From Mycolicibacter arupensis (GTDB lineage: Bacteria; Actinomycetota; Actinomycetes; Mycobacteriales; Mycobacteriaceae): DNA of 64,000 nt. Each line of letters begins with the position of its first letter. Within the stretch, counting starts at the first letter, position 1. Where the stretch lies: NCBI RefSeq assembly GCF_002086515.1, contig NZ_MVHH01000003.1, positions 1-64,000 on the forward strand. Reading direction: 5' to 3'. A program made the translations under genes and the position numbers. The notes beneath the pieces were generated by a model that was not told where the DNA came from, did no database searches, and saw only the letters and a program-made list of their open reading frames with translations. This document shows positions 1-8,997 of this stretch, piece by piece.

Positions 1-475
1 GGTCGGCCAGGTGCGCTTCGGCCTGGGCCAGGGTACCGGCATCGATATCGGCGGGCAGGTAGCTGAAGAAGGAGCGGATCACCGCGATATGTGCGGTGCT
101 GATGGTGCCGGCTCGTTGCGCGGTAGCCACCGTCGGCAGCACCGGTTCCAATGGTTCGCCGGTCAGGGTGCGGCGGGCCCCGAGTTCGGCGGCTTCGGCG
201 ATACGGCGTCCGGCTTCGCCGCGGGTGATGTGCAACTCGTCGGCCAGGACCCAGCGGGGCTTGCCACCGACCTCGGCCGGGTCGGCGGCGGCCAGCTGAT
301 TCACCAGTGGATGCTCCACCGCCGGCAGGCGGCGTCGCAGCTTCTCGCAGCGCCGCAGCAGCGCCACACATTCCCGCGGTGTCAACGCATCAAAGTCCAA
401 CTCCAACGCCCGATCCAGATCAGCCGAGAGCGCGTCGAAGGCTTCGACGACCTCCCCACGACCACTCGAACGCAT
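1..475 (-). CDS. DUF222 (13E12 repeat family) protein, N-terminal part, cut by window edge
   Basis: The minus strand is open from an ATG at 475 to the left edge (158 codons). A TAG lies in frame two codons before the ATG, so this is the first possible start. The translation has the look of the DUF222 domain of the mycobacterial 13E12 repeat family: an acidic helical start, a Cys-Glu-Lys-Leu-Arg-Arg-Arg stretch, a tryptophan (GKPRWVLADELHIT) followed by a helix-turn-helix-like segment, and a conserved ATAQRAGTISTAHIAVI block. Family members usually end in an HNH nuclease domain, which would lie outside the window, so it cannot be checked. A TAGTCT hexamer (482-487, minus) stands 6 bases before the ATG, as for a leaderless transcript. 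The family is multicopy in mycobacteria and often linked to mobile DNA; function unproven. Confidence 0.85.
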   Translation of the reverse strand, partial: MRSSGRGEVVEAFDALSADLDRALELDFDALTPRECVALLRRCEKLRRRLPAVEHPLVNQLAAADPAEVGGKPRWVLADELHITRGEAGRRIAEAAELGARRTLTGEPLEPVLPTVATAQRAGTISTAHIAVIRSFFSYLPADIDAGTLAQAEAHLAD

Positions 476-586
476 GTGCTAAGACTAGCGGCGGGGTCCG
501 ACAAGCCGCGGAAACTCAATCACACCTAAAACCACAGTGACACAAGTGAATACAGTGACGGCGAGACCCAGCCCGATAGGGTGTCC

Positions 587-2032
587 CTAGCTGACTTCGG
601 ACAGCAGCTTCTCGGTCGGCGGGCGGCGCTGGGTCCAGGGCTGAACCGATTCGATCTCCGCGGCCAGTGAGATCAGCGTCGCCTCGTCGTTGGCCCGGGC
701 AACCAGGTGTACCGCCTCGGGCAGGCCGTCGTCGGCGATACCGGTAGGCACGGAGATGGCCGGCTGACCGCTGTAGCACTGGGGGAAGGTGAACGGGATG
801 AACTTGAGCATCTTCAGCATCGCCCGGGTCGGCCCGAGGCCCTCGAAGTAGCCCACCCGCACCGGCGGGATTGCCAGCACCGGGGTCATCAGGATGTCGA
901 AGTCGGCGATCTTGCGTTGTGAGCGGGCGGTGATCCGGGGCTCCGAAGCCACAGCCCGATGCGCCAGCCAATCCGGGACCAAGCGGCTTGTTCGCGCTTC
1001 GGCCTGCATACGCCGTTCCAGCAGTTCGGTTTTCGGGAGGCGCTCGATCTCGTGGGCGAAACCGTTCATGAACAGTGCGAGCACCGCGGCGATACCCGTG
1101 ATCGGATAGACCGGATCGCGCTCAACCACTTCGTGGCCCAGCGAGCGCAACAACTCCGCGGTTGCAAGGACCGGCCGGCGTACCTCATCGCTGACGTGAA
1201 CCGGGACCACGGGCTTGAAGGACATCGCGATCCGCAGTCGCCGAGGAGCGGCCAGCAGTGTCTCCATCAGCGGGGGTGCCGGAGGCGGCGAAGGGATCTC
1301 ATCGTCGGGTTCGGGGCCGGTCATGGCGTCGTGCAGTAGGGCGGCGTCCATGACGCTGCGCGCCAGCGGTCCGATGTGGTTGAGCCCGTGGAATCGGTAG
1401 GCCCGCTCCGGTGACTCCTTGGTGCTGACTCGGCCGCGCTGGCCCTTCAGGCCGACCAGTCCGCAGCAGGCCGCCGGGATGCGCACGGAGCCGCCGCTGT
1501 CGCTGCCGGTGGCGCCGGGCACCATGCCGGCGGCGACGGCTGCTGCCGAGCCGCCGCTGGAGCCGCCGGTGGTCCGGTAGAGATCCCACGGGTTGCGGGT
1601 CACGCCCCAGGTCGCCGACTCGCTCACCGGGTAGGCGCCGAACTCCGAGAGATGCGTCTTGCCGATGATCACCGCGCCTGCCGCCCGCAGCCGTCGCACG
1701 GCGGCGCTGTCGGTGCTCGCCGGGCCGGCGTCAATTCCGGTGCCGCACATGGAGGAAACGCCAGCGACGTCGGTGTCGTCCTTGACTGCTATCGGAACAC
1801 CGGCCAACGGAAGGGCCTCGCCGGCGGCCAGCCGTCGCTCAACATCCGCCGCCTCGGCCATCGCCCGGTCGCCCAGCACGGTGCGGAAGGCGTTCAACAC
1901 CGGGTCCAGCCGGGCGATCCGATCCAGGTACAGCGTCACCAGCTCGCGCGGGGACACCTCGCGTGCGCGCACCAACTGCGCCAAGCGCGCGACGCCGGCG
2001 AAGGCCAACTCATCATCGTGCGCGGCAGGCAT
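587..2032 (-). CDS. Amidase signature family hydrolase
   Basis: 481-residue member of the amidase signature family, which hydrolyses carboxamides to acid and ammonia (or acts on related amides). The Ser-cisSer-Lys triad is visible: Lys84 in IAVKDDTDV, cis-Ser158 in the Gly/Ser-rich [14 protein letters not shown] loop and nucleophile Ser182 in [13 protein letters not shown]. Start chosen at ATG 2032 because GAAAGGA lies about 9 bases upstream; an extension to 2095 is open but Arg-rich and has no good ribosome site. It lies 93 bases after the flavin oxidase on the same strand and may be read from the same transcript. It lacks the GatB/GatC partners of a tRNA amidotransferase, so a free amidase is more likely. 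Substrate unknown; several paralogues (amiA2, amiB2, amiC, amiD) exist in mycobacteria and no one-to-one match is claimed. Confidence 0.9.
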   Translation of the reverse strand: MPAAHDDELAFAGVARLAQLVRAREVSPRELVTLYLDRIARLDPVLNAFRTVLGDRAMAEAADVERRLAAGEALPLAGVPIAVKDDTDVAGVSSMCGTGIDAGPASTDSAAVRRLRAAGAVIIGKTHLSEFGAYPVSESATWGVTRNPWDLYRTTGGSSGGSAAAVAAGMVPGATGSDSGGSVRIPAACCGLVGLKGQRGRVSTKESPERAYRFHGLNHIGPLARSVMDAALLHDAMTGPEPDDEIPSPPPAPPLMETLLAAPRRLRIAMSFKPVVPVHVSDEVRRPVLATAELLRSLGHEVVERDPVYPITGIAAVLALFMNGFAHEIERLPKTELLERRMQAEARTSRLVPDWLAHRAVASEPRITARSQRKIADFDILMTPVLAIPPVRVGYFEGLGPTRAMLKMLKFIPFTFPQCYSGQPAISVPTGIADDGLPEAVHLVARANDEATLISLAAEIESVQPWTQRRPPTEKLLSEVS

Positions 2033-2125
2033 TCTTGCGTCCTTTCCCCCGCGGACAACAATACCTACCGCGCGCCTGCGTAAACGTGTGTCCACGTTGG
2101 CGACACACTGAGAACTCGGGGAGGG

Positions 2126-3493
2126 TCAGTTACCCGTAGCGGGCTCGATGTTGTGGTTGAGGGTGAACCGGTTGGTCGGGTCCAGGCGCGCCTTGAGCTC
2201 GGCGAGACGCTGGTATCCGGCATCGCCGAAGGTCGCGCGAATGCGGTCTTGCCCTTCGTCGCCGACGAAGTTCAGGTAGGCGCTGTCCGGGCCCAGCGGC
2301 CGCAGAATCTCGAAAGCCTGCCGAGCCCACGCCGTGCAGCGCGCGCTGTCGGCGGGGTCGGTCCACGTCGCCATCAAATGAATGATGTACGGATGATCGC
2401 GGGCGACGATGGCCGTCGAGTCTGCCGGAACCCGGCTGGCGTAGCCGCCGAGCCGGATCAGGTGCAGCCGGGTCTGTGCCGACGGTCGTGACCGGCCGAG
2501 CAGAGCGATGCGCCGGATCGCCTCATCGGTGAGCTCGGTGACGAACAACGACTTCCAATAGTTGAGCCAGCCGTAGGGCGCGGTGTAGTCCAGGGCCTGC
2601 TGCCAGGTGGAGTAGTCCAGCTTGTGCTGAACGGCCACCACCGGCTTGGCCGATGCGCCCCGAACGTTGACCAGCGCGCTGACGTCGTCGTTGCCGATCG
2701 CGTCCGTCCGCGTCGAACAGGCCAGCACGTTGACCAGTGACTGGCTCGTCGTCAGGTCGGTGGAGAAGTCCAGGATGGAGGCCAGATGGTCGGGGGCATT
2801 GTCCATCTGGGCCCGGAAGTGCTTGAGTGCCGCCTCGGCGTCAGTGTCGGGGTAGGACTGCACGCCGGCCACCACCCCGTCGATCGGGTGCAATCGCAGC
2901 ACGAACTGTGACACGACGCCGAAGTTGCCGCCCCCGCCACGCAGACCCCACAGGACTTCGGCGTTCTCGGTCTCGCTGACCGTCATCACCTCGCCCGAGG
3001 CCAACACCAGGGTGGCGCCGATCAGGTTGTCGCACGTCATGCCGTGGGCGCGGGAGAGCCACCCGATACCACCACCGAGCGAAAAGCCGCCGACGCCCGT
3101 CGTTGACACCACACCGCCCGGGCAGGCCAGGCCGTGGCGGCTGGTGACCGGGTCCACGTCACCCCAGGTCGCGCCCGCGTCGACGTAGGCGACGCGCGCT
3201 TGCGCGTCGACCCGGACCCCGCGCATCTGCGTCAGGTCGATGACGATGCCGCCCTCGGTGGCCGAGTGGCCGGCGACGCTGTGTCCGCCACTGCGCACGG
3301 CGATCTCGGCGCCGGAGTCCACGGCATACCGGACCGCGGCCACGATGTCGTCCTGCGAACGGCACTGCAACAGCACCCGGGGGCGCTTGTCGATCAAACC
3401 GTTGAATACCTGGCGCGCCTCCTCATAGCGGGCGTCGCCCGGGTAGAGGGCGTCGCCGGTGAAGCCGGGCACGGTGGGGGTGGTGGCTGTCAT
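2126..3493 (-). CDS. FAD-linked oxidoreductase, berberine-bridge/6-hydroxynicotine oxidase type
   Basis: 455 residues. An N-terminal PCMH-type FAD-binding domain (about 35-205) carries RSGGHSVAGHS, whose His71 is the expected 8-alpha-histidyl attachment site. The second loop, VVSTTGVGGFSLGGG, has valine or serine where bicovalent enzymes have CPTVGVGG, so FAD is predicted to be attached by histidine only. A C-terminal BBE segment (about 405-450) ends in LDPTNRFTLNHNI. Such enzymes oxidise alcohols, amines or sugars with O2 as acceptor. There is no signal peptide. TAAGGAT lies 5-10 bases before the ATG. It follows the ABC permease by only 29 bases, suggesting co-transcription with the exporter; the substrate is not evident. 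Confidence 0.92.
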   Translation of the reverse strand: MTATTPTVPGFTGDALYPGDARYEEARQVFNGLIDKRPRVLLQCRSQDDIVAAVRYAVDSGAEIAVRSGGHSVAGHSATEGGIVIDLTQMRGVRVDAQARVAYVDAGATWGDVDPVTSRHGLACPGGVVSTTGVGGFSLGGGIGWLSRAHGMTCDNLIGATLVLASGEVMTVSETENAEVLWGLRGGGGNFGVVSQFVLRLHPIDGVVAGVQSYPDTDAEAALKHFRAQMDNAPDHLASILDFSTDLTTSQSLVNVLACSTRTDAIGNDDVSALVNVRGASAKPVVAVQHKLDYSTWQQALDYTAPYGWLNYWKSLFVTELTDEAIRRIALLGRSRPSAQTRLHLIRLGGYASRVPADSTAIVARDHPYIIHLMATWTDPADSARCTAWARQAFEILRPLGPDSAYLNFVGDEGQDRIRATFGDAGYQRLAELKARLDPTNRFTLNHNIEPATGN

Positions 3494-3522
3494 CGCATCC
3501 TTAACAGATCAGCGCGGCGAGC

Positions 3523-6054
3523 TCACTCGTCGCGAAGTTCGGTCGCCGGCGTGGACCGGGTGCTCTTCCAGGCGGGAATGATGGCGGCGAAGACGGCGGC
3601 GACGGTGGCCAGTACCGCGTAGAGGACGGCGTCGGTCCAGGGAAACACCAACGGGGTGATCAAACCGACGTTGACGACGGCCGCCCTGCGCACGGCTTCG
3701 GAGATCGCGATCGAGAGCACCGCCCCGAACAGGCCACCGGCGGCGCCGGCGACGACCGCCTCGATCGTGGTGATGCTGAACACCCGCGTGCGGGTGGCAC
3801 CCAGGGCCTGGATCAGGGCGACCTCACGCCTGCGTCGGATCCCGACCAGCAGCAGCGTGGACAGCACCGAGATGAAGGCGATCGCCAACAGTCCGTACTT
3901 GAGTGTGTTCAGCGGGGTGAGGTACCGCCCGATCGAGGTCGCGATGTCAGAGGCGTAGCCGTCGGTGTCCACCGCGGTGAGTGGCTGGTCGAACTGCGCT
4001 GCCTGGATGTTCTCGATGACCTGGCCGGCGGTGAATCCATCCGCGGGAGTGGCGAAGATCAGCCCGGCCGGCTGGGGGCCGTAGATCTGTTCGGCGATCG
4101 AGTACGGCATGTAGATCCGGCGGCCGCCGTATTCCGGAGTAGCCACGATGGTGCCGATGCTCATCGCCTGTGCGTCGAGTCCACTTCCGAAAACGAGAGT
4201 GTCACCGATGTGGAGGTTCTTCTCACGTGCCAGAACGCTGCCGATGACGACCTGATTGGCTTTCTGGCTAGCCTCCGGGGATTGCCCGGCGAGTAATCCG
4301 AACGGAAATGTCGGACGGTCCTGGGCTTGAATATGCGCTAGCGACCCGTCTTTGAGACTGATCTCGATTTCGGCCATCCGCTCGGTCTTTTCCACGCCGG
4401 CCACCGAGTTCAGTTTGGTGACCGTCTGCGGGGCGAATCGCGCGTCAATGGGGCCGTAATCGGCGAACTGTGTCGTGGTGATCGCAATGCGGCCGTCCGC
4501 CTGCGATTCGGCGACTTTGGTGGCGCCGATGTGGATAGCCACCAGGAACCCGGACAGCAGGATGGCCACGACGACGGGAACCGCAATGGCGCCCGAGATG
4601 GCCGCGGTGCGCGACCGGTCCGACCGCAGGGCATTGAGTGCGATGGTCAGCGTCGCCCCGCTCGCCTTGTCGGGCTTGGGGCGCACGCTGGTGATCGCCT
4701 GCGCACTCAGGTAGGCCGTGGCCAACAGCAGTCCGATCAGCGCGACCACCGCACCGATATCGGCGATGATGGCCTGCCAGGCGACGAGGGCGCCGGACAG
4801 CGTCGCCAGCCAGGCCGCGATCACGCCGGAGAGCCCGATAGCCAGCAGGAGCAGCGCTTTGAACCAGATCTTGCGCGAAGTGGTCTGTTCCTGGGCCGCG
4901 CGACCCGACAGCTCGGACGCGATGGGCGTGTTGGACGCCGACAAGGCGGGGCCTATCGCGGCCCCGACCGCCAGTGCGATGCCGGCCACGATGCCCACGA
5001 TCAGAATCACCGGCTTGAGGATCACCGGCACGGTGACGCCCACAAAGCGCTCGGTCAACTCGCTGGCACTGGCCACGATGGGTTCGGAGATCACGATCCC
5101 GGTCAGCACACCCATTGCCGAGCCCACGGCCCCCAACAAGGCGGCCTCGCTGAGAAAGCCGGTCATGATCGACGCCGGGGACGCGCCCAGCGCGGAGGCG
5201 ATAGCGATCTCGCGGCGGCGCTCCTCGACCGAGAGCCGGGTGATCTGGGTGATCAGGATGACCCCGACACCGATCGAGATCAGGGCGAAGATGCCCAACA
5301 GGGGCAGTAGCACGTCATTGACGTTGTAGCCCTTGGCCGGCTCGCTGCGGGGCTGCACGTTGTAGGTGGGGCCGAGCGTGGTCTTCAGGCGCTGCTGAAC
5401 CTCGCCGGCGTCGGCGTCTTTGTCCAGGGTCACATACAGCATGTCCACCCGGTCGCCGCGGGCGAACTGCACCTTCGCCATGCTCAGCGGCAGCACCGCG
5501 ACCAGGCCGTTGTTGACGTCGTCGAGGTCGGACACCCGCTGGAACTTTTCCAACGACAGTTGCCCGACGTCGGTGACCAGGGTGGCCGAATCATTCAGCG
5601 AGTCGCCCAGGGATTTCGAGATCGCCGGCGGGGGCTCGGCCTGCCCTGCCTGGCAGACCTTCGGGTCGACGATCCACTGGGCCGAGCAGTCCACGCCCAA
5701 GGCCAGTCCGAAGCTCTCTTTGCCGTCGTTGCGGATCATCGTGACACCGCGAATGACCGGCACCACGGCCCCGACTCCGGGCACGGCACGGGCGTCGTCG
5801 ACGACGGTGGGGTTGATGCCGCCACGGGTGGCCGCACCGACCACGCGCAGCGGCGCGGGCCCGGCGATCTGGTAACCGACGTCCTCGACCGCCTTGGAGA
5901 CGCTGGTGACCTCGATCATGACGGCCACCACGACGGCGACGCCGCCACCGAGGGAGAAAGCGGCCAGTGCGGCCCGGAAAGCGTGTTTACGGACGGCTCG
6001 GAAGTTGATTATCCGGAGCAGGCCGAAAGTCGCGGCTAGTGTTCCGCGAGCCAT
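3523..6054 (-). CDS. ABC transporter permease, two FtsX-like domains (MacB/LolC type)
   Basis: 843-residue inner-membrane protein. A first transmembrane helix near residues 25-50 is followed by a large extracytoplasmic domain (about 55-250), a block of membrane helices (about 255-440), a second extracytoplasmic domain (about 510-700) and three closing helices (about 720-830). Both FtsX domains carry the family signature next to a helix: RRREIAIASALGASPASI and RRREVALIQALGATRTRV. This duplicated arrangement is typical of actinobacterial exporters that work on the membrane or envelope (lipids, peptides, lipoproteins) rather than importers. The start overlaps the end of the ATPase gene by 19 bases, so the two are translationally coupled. 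The cargo is unknown; the oxidase and amidase downstream may give a hint. Confidence 0.93.
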   Translation of the reverse strand: MARGTLAATFGLLRIINFRAVRKHAFRAALAAFSLGGGVAVVVAVMIEVTSVSKAVEDVGYQIAGPAPLRVVGAATRGGINPTVVDDARAVPGVGAVVPVIRGVTMIRNDGKESFGLALGVDCSAQWIVDPKVCQAGQAEPPPAISKSLGDSLNDSATLVTDVGQLSLEKFQRVSDLDDVNNGLVAVLPLSMAKVQFARGDRVDMLYVTLDKDADAGEVQQRLKTTLGPTYNVQPRSEPAKGYNVNDVLLPLLGIFALISIGVGVILITQITRLSVEERRREIAIASALGASPASIMTGFLSEAALLGAVGSAMGVLTGIVISEPIVASASELTERFVGVTVPVILKPVILIVGIVAGIALAVGAAIGPALSASNTPIASELSGRAAQEQTTSRKIWFKALLLLAIGLSGVIAAWLATLSGALVAWQAIIADIGAVVALIGLLLATAYLSAQAITSVRPKPDKASGATLTIALNALRSDRSRTAAISGAIAVPVVVAILLSGFLVAIHIGATKVAESQADGRIAITTTQFADYGPIDARFAPQTVTKLNSVAGVEKTERMAEIEISLKDGSLAHIQAQDRPTFPFGLLAGQSPEASQKANQVVIGSVLAREKNLHIGDTLVFGSGLDAQAMSIGTIVATPEYGGRRIYMPYSIAEQIYGPQPAGLIFATPADGFTAGQVIENIQAAQFDQPLTAVDTDGYASDIATSIGRYLTPLNTLKYGLLAIAFISVLSTLLLVGIRRRREVALIQALGATRTRVFSITTIEAVVAGAAGGLFGAVLSIAISEAVRRAAVVNVGLITPLVFPWTDAVLYAVLATVAAVFAAIIPAWKSTRSTPATELRDE

Positions 6055-6818
6055 GTCACATTGTTTGCCGCGTGAGCCATTCCGCTGTCGGTCTCGACTT
6101 CGCCGTCGAGCAGCGAAATCAGGCGGGGTGCGTCGTCCGCAATTTTCCGGTCGTGGGTCACCAAAACAATTGTCTGGCCGGCGGCATTCAGGTTATAGAG
6201 GGCGTCGATAACGCGCTGGCCATTTACCGTGTCCAGGTTTCCGGTCGGTTCGTCGGCGAGAATGACGTCGGGCTTCATGAAAAGCGCGCGCGCCACGGCG
6301 ACACGTTGTTGCTCACCGCCGGACAATTCCGACGGGACGCGCTTGGACTTGGCGGCCAGGCCGACCTGGTCGAGCAGGCTCATCGCATGTGCGTGCTGGC
6401 TGCGGCCCGATTTGCCTGCCAGCAGGCCCGGGAGCATGACGTTCTCGACCACGGAGAGGCCTGCCAGGAGATTGAAGGCCTGGAAGACGTAGCCCAGTGT
6501 CTGACAGCGCACGGTGGCCAGTTGCCGGCGCGAGAGCTGCGACACGCTCTGGCCGTTGATGAGGACATCGCCGCTGGTCGGCAGGTCCAGCAGCCCAAGG
6601 ATGCTGAGCAGGGTGGACTTGCCCGAACCGGAGGGGCCGACCATGGCGACGAATTCGCCACGGGTTATCTGGATATTGATGTTGCGCAAAATGGGAGTGG
6701 CGGTGTCGCCCTCACCGAACTGCTTGTTGAGATTGCGTGCCTCAAGGACCACGGGCGGGCGAAGAACGACCGGCGGCGTGTGTCCGTTCCGGTTGAGCTC
6801 GATATCCACGGTGTGCAT
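6036..6818 (-). CDS. ABC transporter ATP-binding protein, MacB/LolD type
   Basis: 260-residue ATPase. Walker A is GPSGSGKST, the Q-loop lies in GYVFQAFNLL, the ABC signature is LSGGEQQRVAVARA, Walker B is VILADEPTG and the switch histidine lies in VLVTHDRKI. These sequences, with the short LLDLPTSGDV spacer, are typical of the MacB/LolD class that partners FtsX-like permeases. The ATG at 6818 has a modest AGGAC site about 6 bases upstream. It is the first gene of a minus-strand row ATPase-permease-flavin oxidase-amidase. A TTGAGA-N17-CATGAT promoter lies 46-74 bases upstream. It powers the permease at 3523-6054; substrate unknown. Confidence 0.94.
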   Translation of the reverse strand: MHTVDIELNRNGHTPPVVLRPPVVLEARNLNKQFGEGDTATPILRNINIQITRGEFVAMVGPSGSGKSTLLSILGLLDLPTSGDVLINGQSVSQLSRRQLATVRCQTLGYVFQAFNLLAGLSVVENVMLPGLLAGKSGRSQHAHAMSLLDQVGLAAKSKRVPSELSGGEQQRVAVARALFMKPDVILADEPTGNLDTVNGQRVIDALYNLNAAGQTIVLVTHDRKIADDAPRLISLLDGEVETDSGMAHAANNVTWLAEH

Positions 6819-7132
6819 CTCGGTCCTGATCTTGAATCTCCAGCGGGCGTCGTAATACAGCCGATCATGCCCGCGTTGGGCGCGTTTCTCAATTCCTTAC
6901 GCACTCCGCGAAGTTGGTGCGTTACGCGGCGCTCTGGGCCGATCATACCGACGTTGCGCGCCTGCTGAAAATCGTTCGGCGCTGAGCCCGACCACGGGAA
7001 GCGGCCCTGGTCCCGCGGCCGCCCCGCGGTCAGCCACCGGCACCGGATGCCCTCACTTGGTCAGAATGTGCGCTCTGACCTGGGGCTATTTGAGTCATGA
7101 ATTTGCGGCCACCCAAGTGCACCATGCTCCGG
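6819..7132. other. Intergenic region between two minus-strand genes
   Basis: 314 bases without a convincing gene. It holds the candidate promoter at 6864-6892 and a 7-base-pair inverted repeat, GGTCAGA/TCTGACC (7059-7065 and 7074-7080), 53 bases beyond the stop of the Rv0495c-like gene. The hairpin lacks a T run on either strand, so it is at best a weak terminator or a protein site. A short stretch from about 6900 to 6980 looks like decayed coding sequence in a plus frame but has no start, ribosome site or recognisable product. Confidence 0.5.
6864..6892 (-). promoter_or_regulatory. Candidate sigma-A-type promoter for the ABC exporter row
   Basis: Read on the minus strand, TTGAGA (6892-6887) and CATGAT (6869-6864) are separated by exactly 17 bases, about 46 bases before the ATPase start. 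The -10 matches the consensus at four of six positions. The 9-mer ATGATCGGC that spans the -10 is found again about 80 bases further upstream, which could mark a protein-binding site. Prediction from sequence only. Confidence 0.4.
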
Positions 7133-7927
7133 TCAGGTGCGCCGAGCGGCAGCGGTGGCCGGGTGCACAGCCACCAGGCCGAGTTCGTTGCGGCGCTCGC
7201 AGATCGCGGCCAATTCCGCATAGGCCTTAGCTCCCAGCAACTCGGTCAGCTCGGGCGCCAGGCTCTGCCAGACCTGCCGTGCGCCGACGTGTGTCGCCGG
7301 GTCCCCAGTGCAGTACCAGTTCAGATCCTCACCGCCCGGCCCCCAGCCGCGGCGGTCGAATTCGGTGATCGTGGTCTTGAGGATCTCCGTGTCGTCGGGC
7401 CGAGTGATCCAGTCCTGGCTGCGGCGAATGGGCAGCTGCCAGCACACCTCGGGTTTCATCGTCAGGGGCTCCACGCCCAGCCGGACGGCTTTGAGGTGCA
7501 GCGCGCATCCCGCGCCACCGGAAAACCCGGGGCGGTTCAAGAAGATGCAGGCCCCTTTGACGGTCCGGGTGCGCAATTGCTCCTCGCCGTCGTTCTCGTC
7601 GTACTCCAGATAGCCCTTCTTGCCCAGGCCTTTGTCGCGCAGCTGCCAGTCGGCTTCGGTCAGCTGGGCTACCGCGTCATCGAGATTGGCCCGGTCGTCG
7701 TCGTCACACAGGAACGCGCCGTGCGAACAGCATCCGTCGTCGGGCCGACCGGCCACGATGCCCTGGCAGGCCGGAGTCCCGAAGACGCAACTCCAGCGGG
7801 ACAACAACCAGGTCAGATCGGCGGCGATCAGATGTTCTGGGTTGTCGGGGTCGTAGAACTCCACCCACTCGCGGGGGAAGTCCAGGTCCACCTCACCAGG
7901 GTGCGAACGGGGCTTGGCCGGGGTCAC
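7133..7927 (-). CDS. Conserved Cys-rich protein, Rv0495c-like
   Basis: 264-residue cytosolic protein, recognised as the orthologue of M. tuberculosis Rv0495c by content and by its place next to ppx. It is rich in cysteine: [34 protein letters not shown] and NWYCTG, which suggests metal or redox chemistry. The first cysteines form a loose CX12CCX6C arrangement, and CALHL with a following histidine could complete a site. The family is confined to actinobacteria and related groups and has no established reaction. The GTG start at 7927 has TAGCGT (7936-7941, minus) 8 bases upstream, as in a leaderless gene, and shares a 71-base gap with ppx on the other strand. Confidence 0.88.
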   Translation of the reverse strand: MTPAKPRSHPGEVDLDFPREWVEFYDPDNPEHLIAADLTWLLSRWSCVFGTPACQGIVAGRPDDGCCSHGAFLCDDDDRANLDDAVAQLTEADWQLRDKGLGKKGYLEYDENDGEEQLRTRTVKGACIFLNRPGFSGGAGCALHLKAVRLGVEPLTMKPEVCWQLPIRRSQDWITRPDDTEILKTTITEFDRRGWGPGGEDLNWYCTGDPATHVGARQVWQSLAPELTELLGAKAYAELAAICERRNELGLVAVHPATAAARRT

Positions 7928-7998
7928 GAAACTCCACGCTAGACCAGAAATTCACGTTGCCTCACCATGTCCGGGTCGCGCCCCACTAAGTTGGGTGC

Positions 7999-8997
7999 GT
8001 GCGATTAGGGGTGCTCGACGTCGGCAGCAACACCGTCCACCTATTGGTGGTCGATGCCCACCGGGGCGGTCACCCGACTCCGATGAGTTCGACCAAGGCC
8101 ACGCTGCGGTTGGCAGAGGCCACCGACAGCTCCGGCAAGATCACCCGGCGCGGCGCCGACAGGCTGGTCTCGACGGTCGCCGAATTCGCCACGATCGCAG
8201 CGAGTTCGGGCTGTGCTGAGTTGGTCGCGTTCGCCACTTCGGCGGTGCGTGACGCGTCCAACTCCGAGGACGTGCTGGCGCGGGTGCGCTCGGAGGCCGG
8301 TGTTGAGCTACAGGTACTGGCCGGGGAGGACGAATCCCGGCTGACCTTCTTGGCGGTGCGGCGCTGGTTCGGCTGGAGCGCCGGGCGGATCAACAACCTC
8401 GACATCGGCGGCGGATCGCTGGAGATGTCCAGCGGAGTCGATGAGGAGCCCGATGTGGCGCTGTCGCTGCCCTTGGGCGCCGGCCGGCTCACCCGCGAGT
8501 GGCTGACGGAGGACCCGCCCGGACGGCGGCGGGTGGCGATGCTGCGGGACTGGCTGGACACTGAACTGGCGGGCGCGGCGGCTGCCGTACTGGACGCCGG
8601 CCCGCCCGACCTGGCGGTCGCGAGCTCCAAGACTTTTCGTTCGCTGGCCCGGCTCACCGGTGCGGCTCCGTCGGCCGCCGGGCCACGGGTTCGGCGCACA
8701 TTGACCGCCACCGGCCTTAGGCAGCTCATATCATTCATCTCTAGGATGACCACGGCTGATCGGGCCGAATTGGAAGGAGTGAGCGCCGAGCGGGCGCCAC
8801 AGATCGTGGCCGGTGCTCTGGTGGCGGAAGCGAGCATGCGAGCGCTGTCTATCGAAACGGTGGAGATTTGCCCGTGGGCGCTGCGGGAGGGTCTGATCCT
8901 GCGGCGGCTCGACAGTGAAGCCGACGGTGTGACCCTGCTCGGATCTACCGCCATGAAGAACCTCGCCGCGGCACGGTCGAAGGGAGGGGATCGATGA
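7999..8997 (+). CDS. ppx: Ppx/GppA family exopolyphosphatase (Ppx1-like)
   Basis: 332 residues of the actin-fold Ppx/GppA phosphatase family: LDVGSNTVHLLVVD is phosphate loop 1 and NLDIGGGSLEMS is phosphate loop 2. The length, one Ppx domain without the C-terminal HD domain of long E. coli Ppx, matches short mycobacterial Ppx1 (Rv0496), which cleaves short-chain polyphosphate; a role in (p)ppGpp-linked phosphate metabolism is known for the family. The start is GTG 7999, which places the first beta strand right at the N-terminus. TAAGTT lies 6 bases before it, fitting a leaderless mRNA. The stop overlaps the next start by four bases (ATGA). Confidence 0.93.
   Translation: MRLGVLDVGSNTVHLLVVDAHRGGHPTPMSSTKATLRLAEATDSSGKITRRGADRLVSTVAEFATIAASSGCAELVAFATSAVRDASNSEDVLARVRSEAGVELQVLAGEDESRLTFLAVRRWFGWSAGRINNLDIGGGSLEMSSGVDEEPDVALSLPLGAGRLTREWLTEDPPGRRRVAMLRDWLDTELAGAAAAVLDAGPPDLAVASSKTFRSLARLTGAAPSAAGPRVRRTLTATGLRQLISFISRMTTADRAELEGVSAERAPQIVAGALVAEASMRALSIETVEICPWALREGLILRRLDSEADGVTLLGSTAMKNLAAARSKGGDR

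Noticed and set aside
1..475. DUF222 gene as a pseudogene
   Set aside because: The frame is intact up to the window edge; it only appears short because the window begins inside it.
7059..7080. Inverted repeat GGTCAGA/TCTGACC as an intrinsic terminator
   Set aside because: Seven base pairs and an eight-base loop with no T run on either strand; too weak to call.
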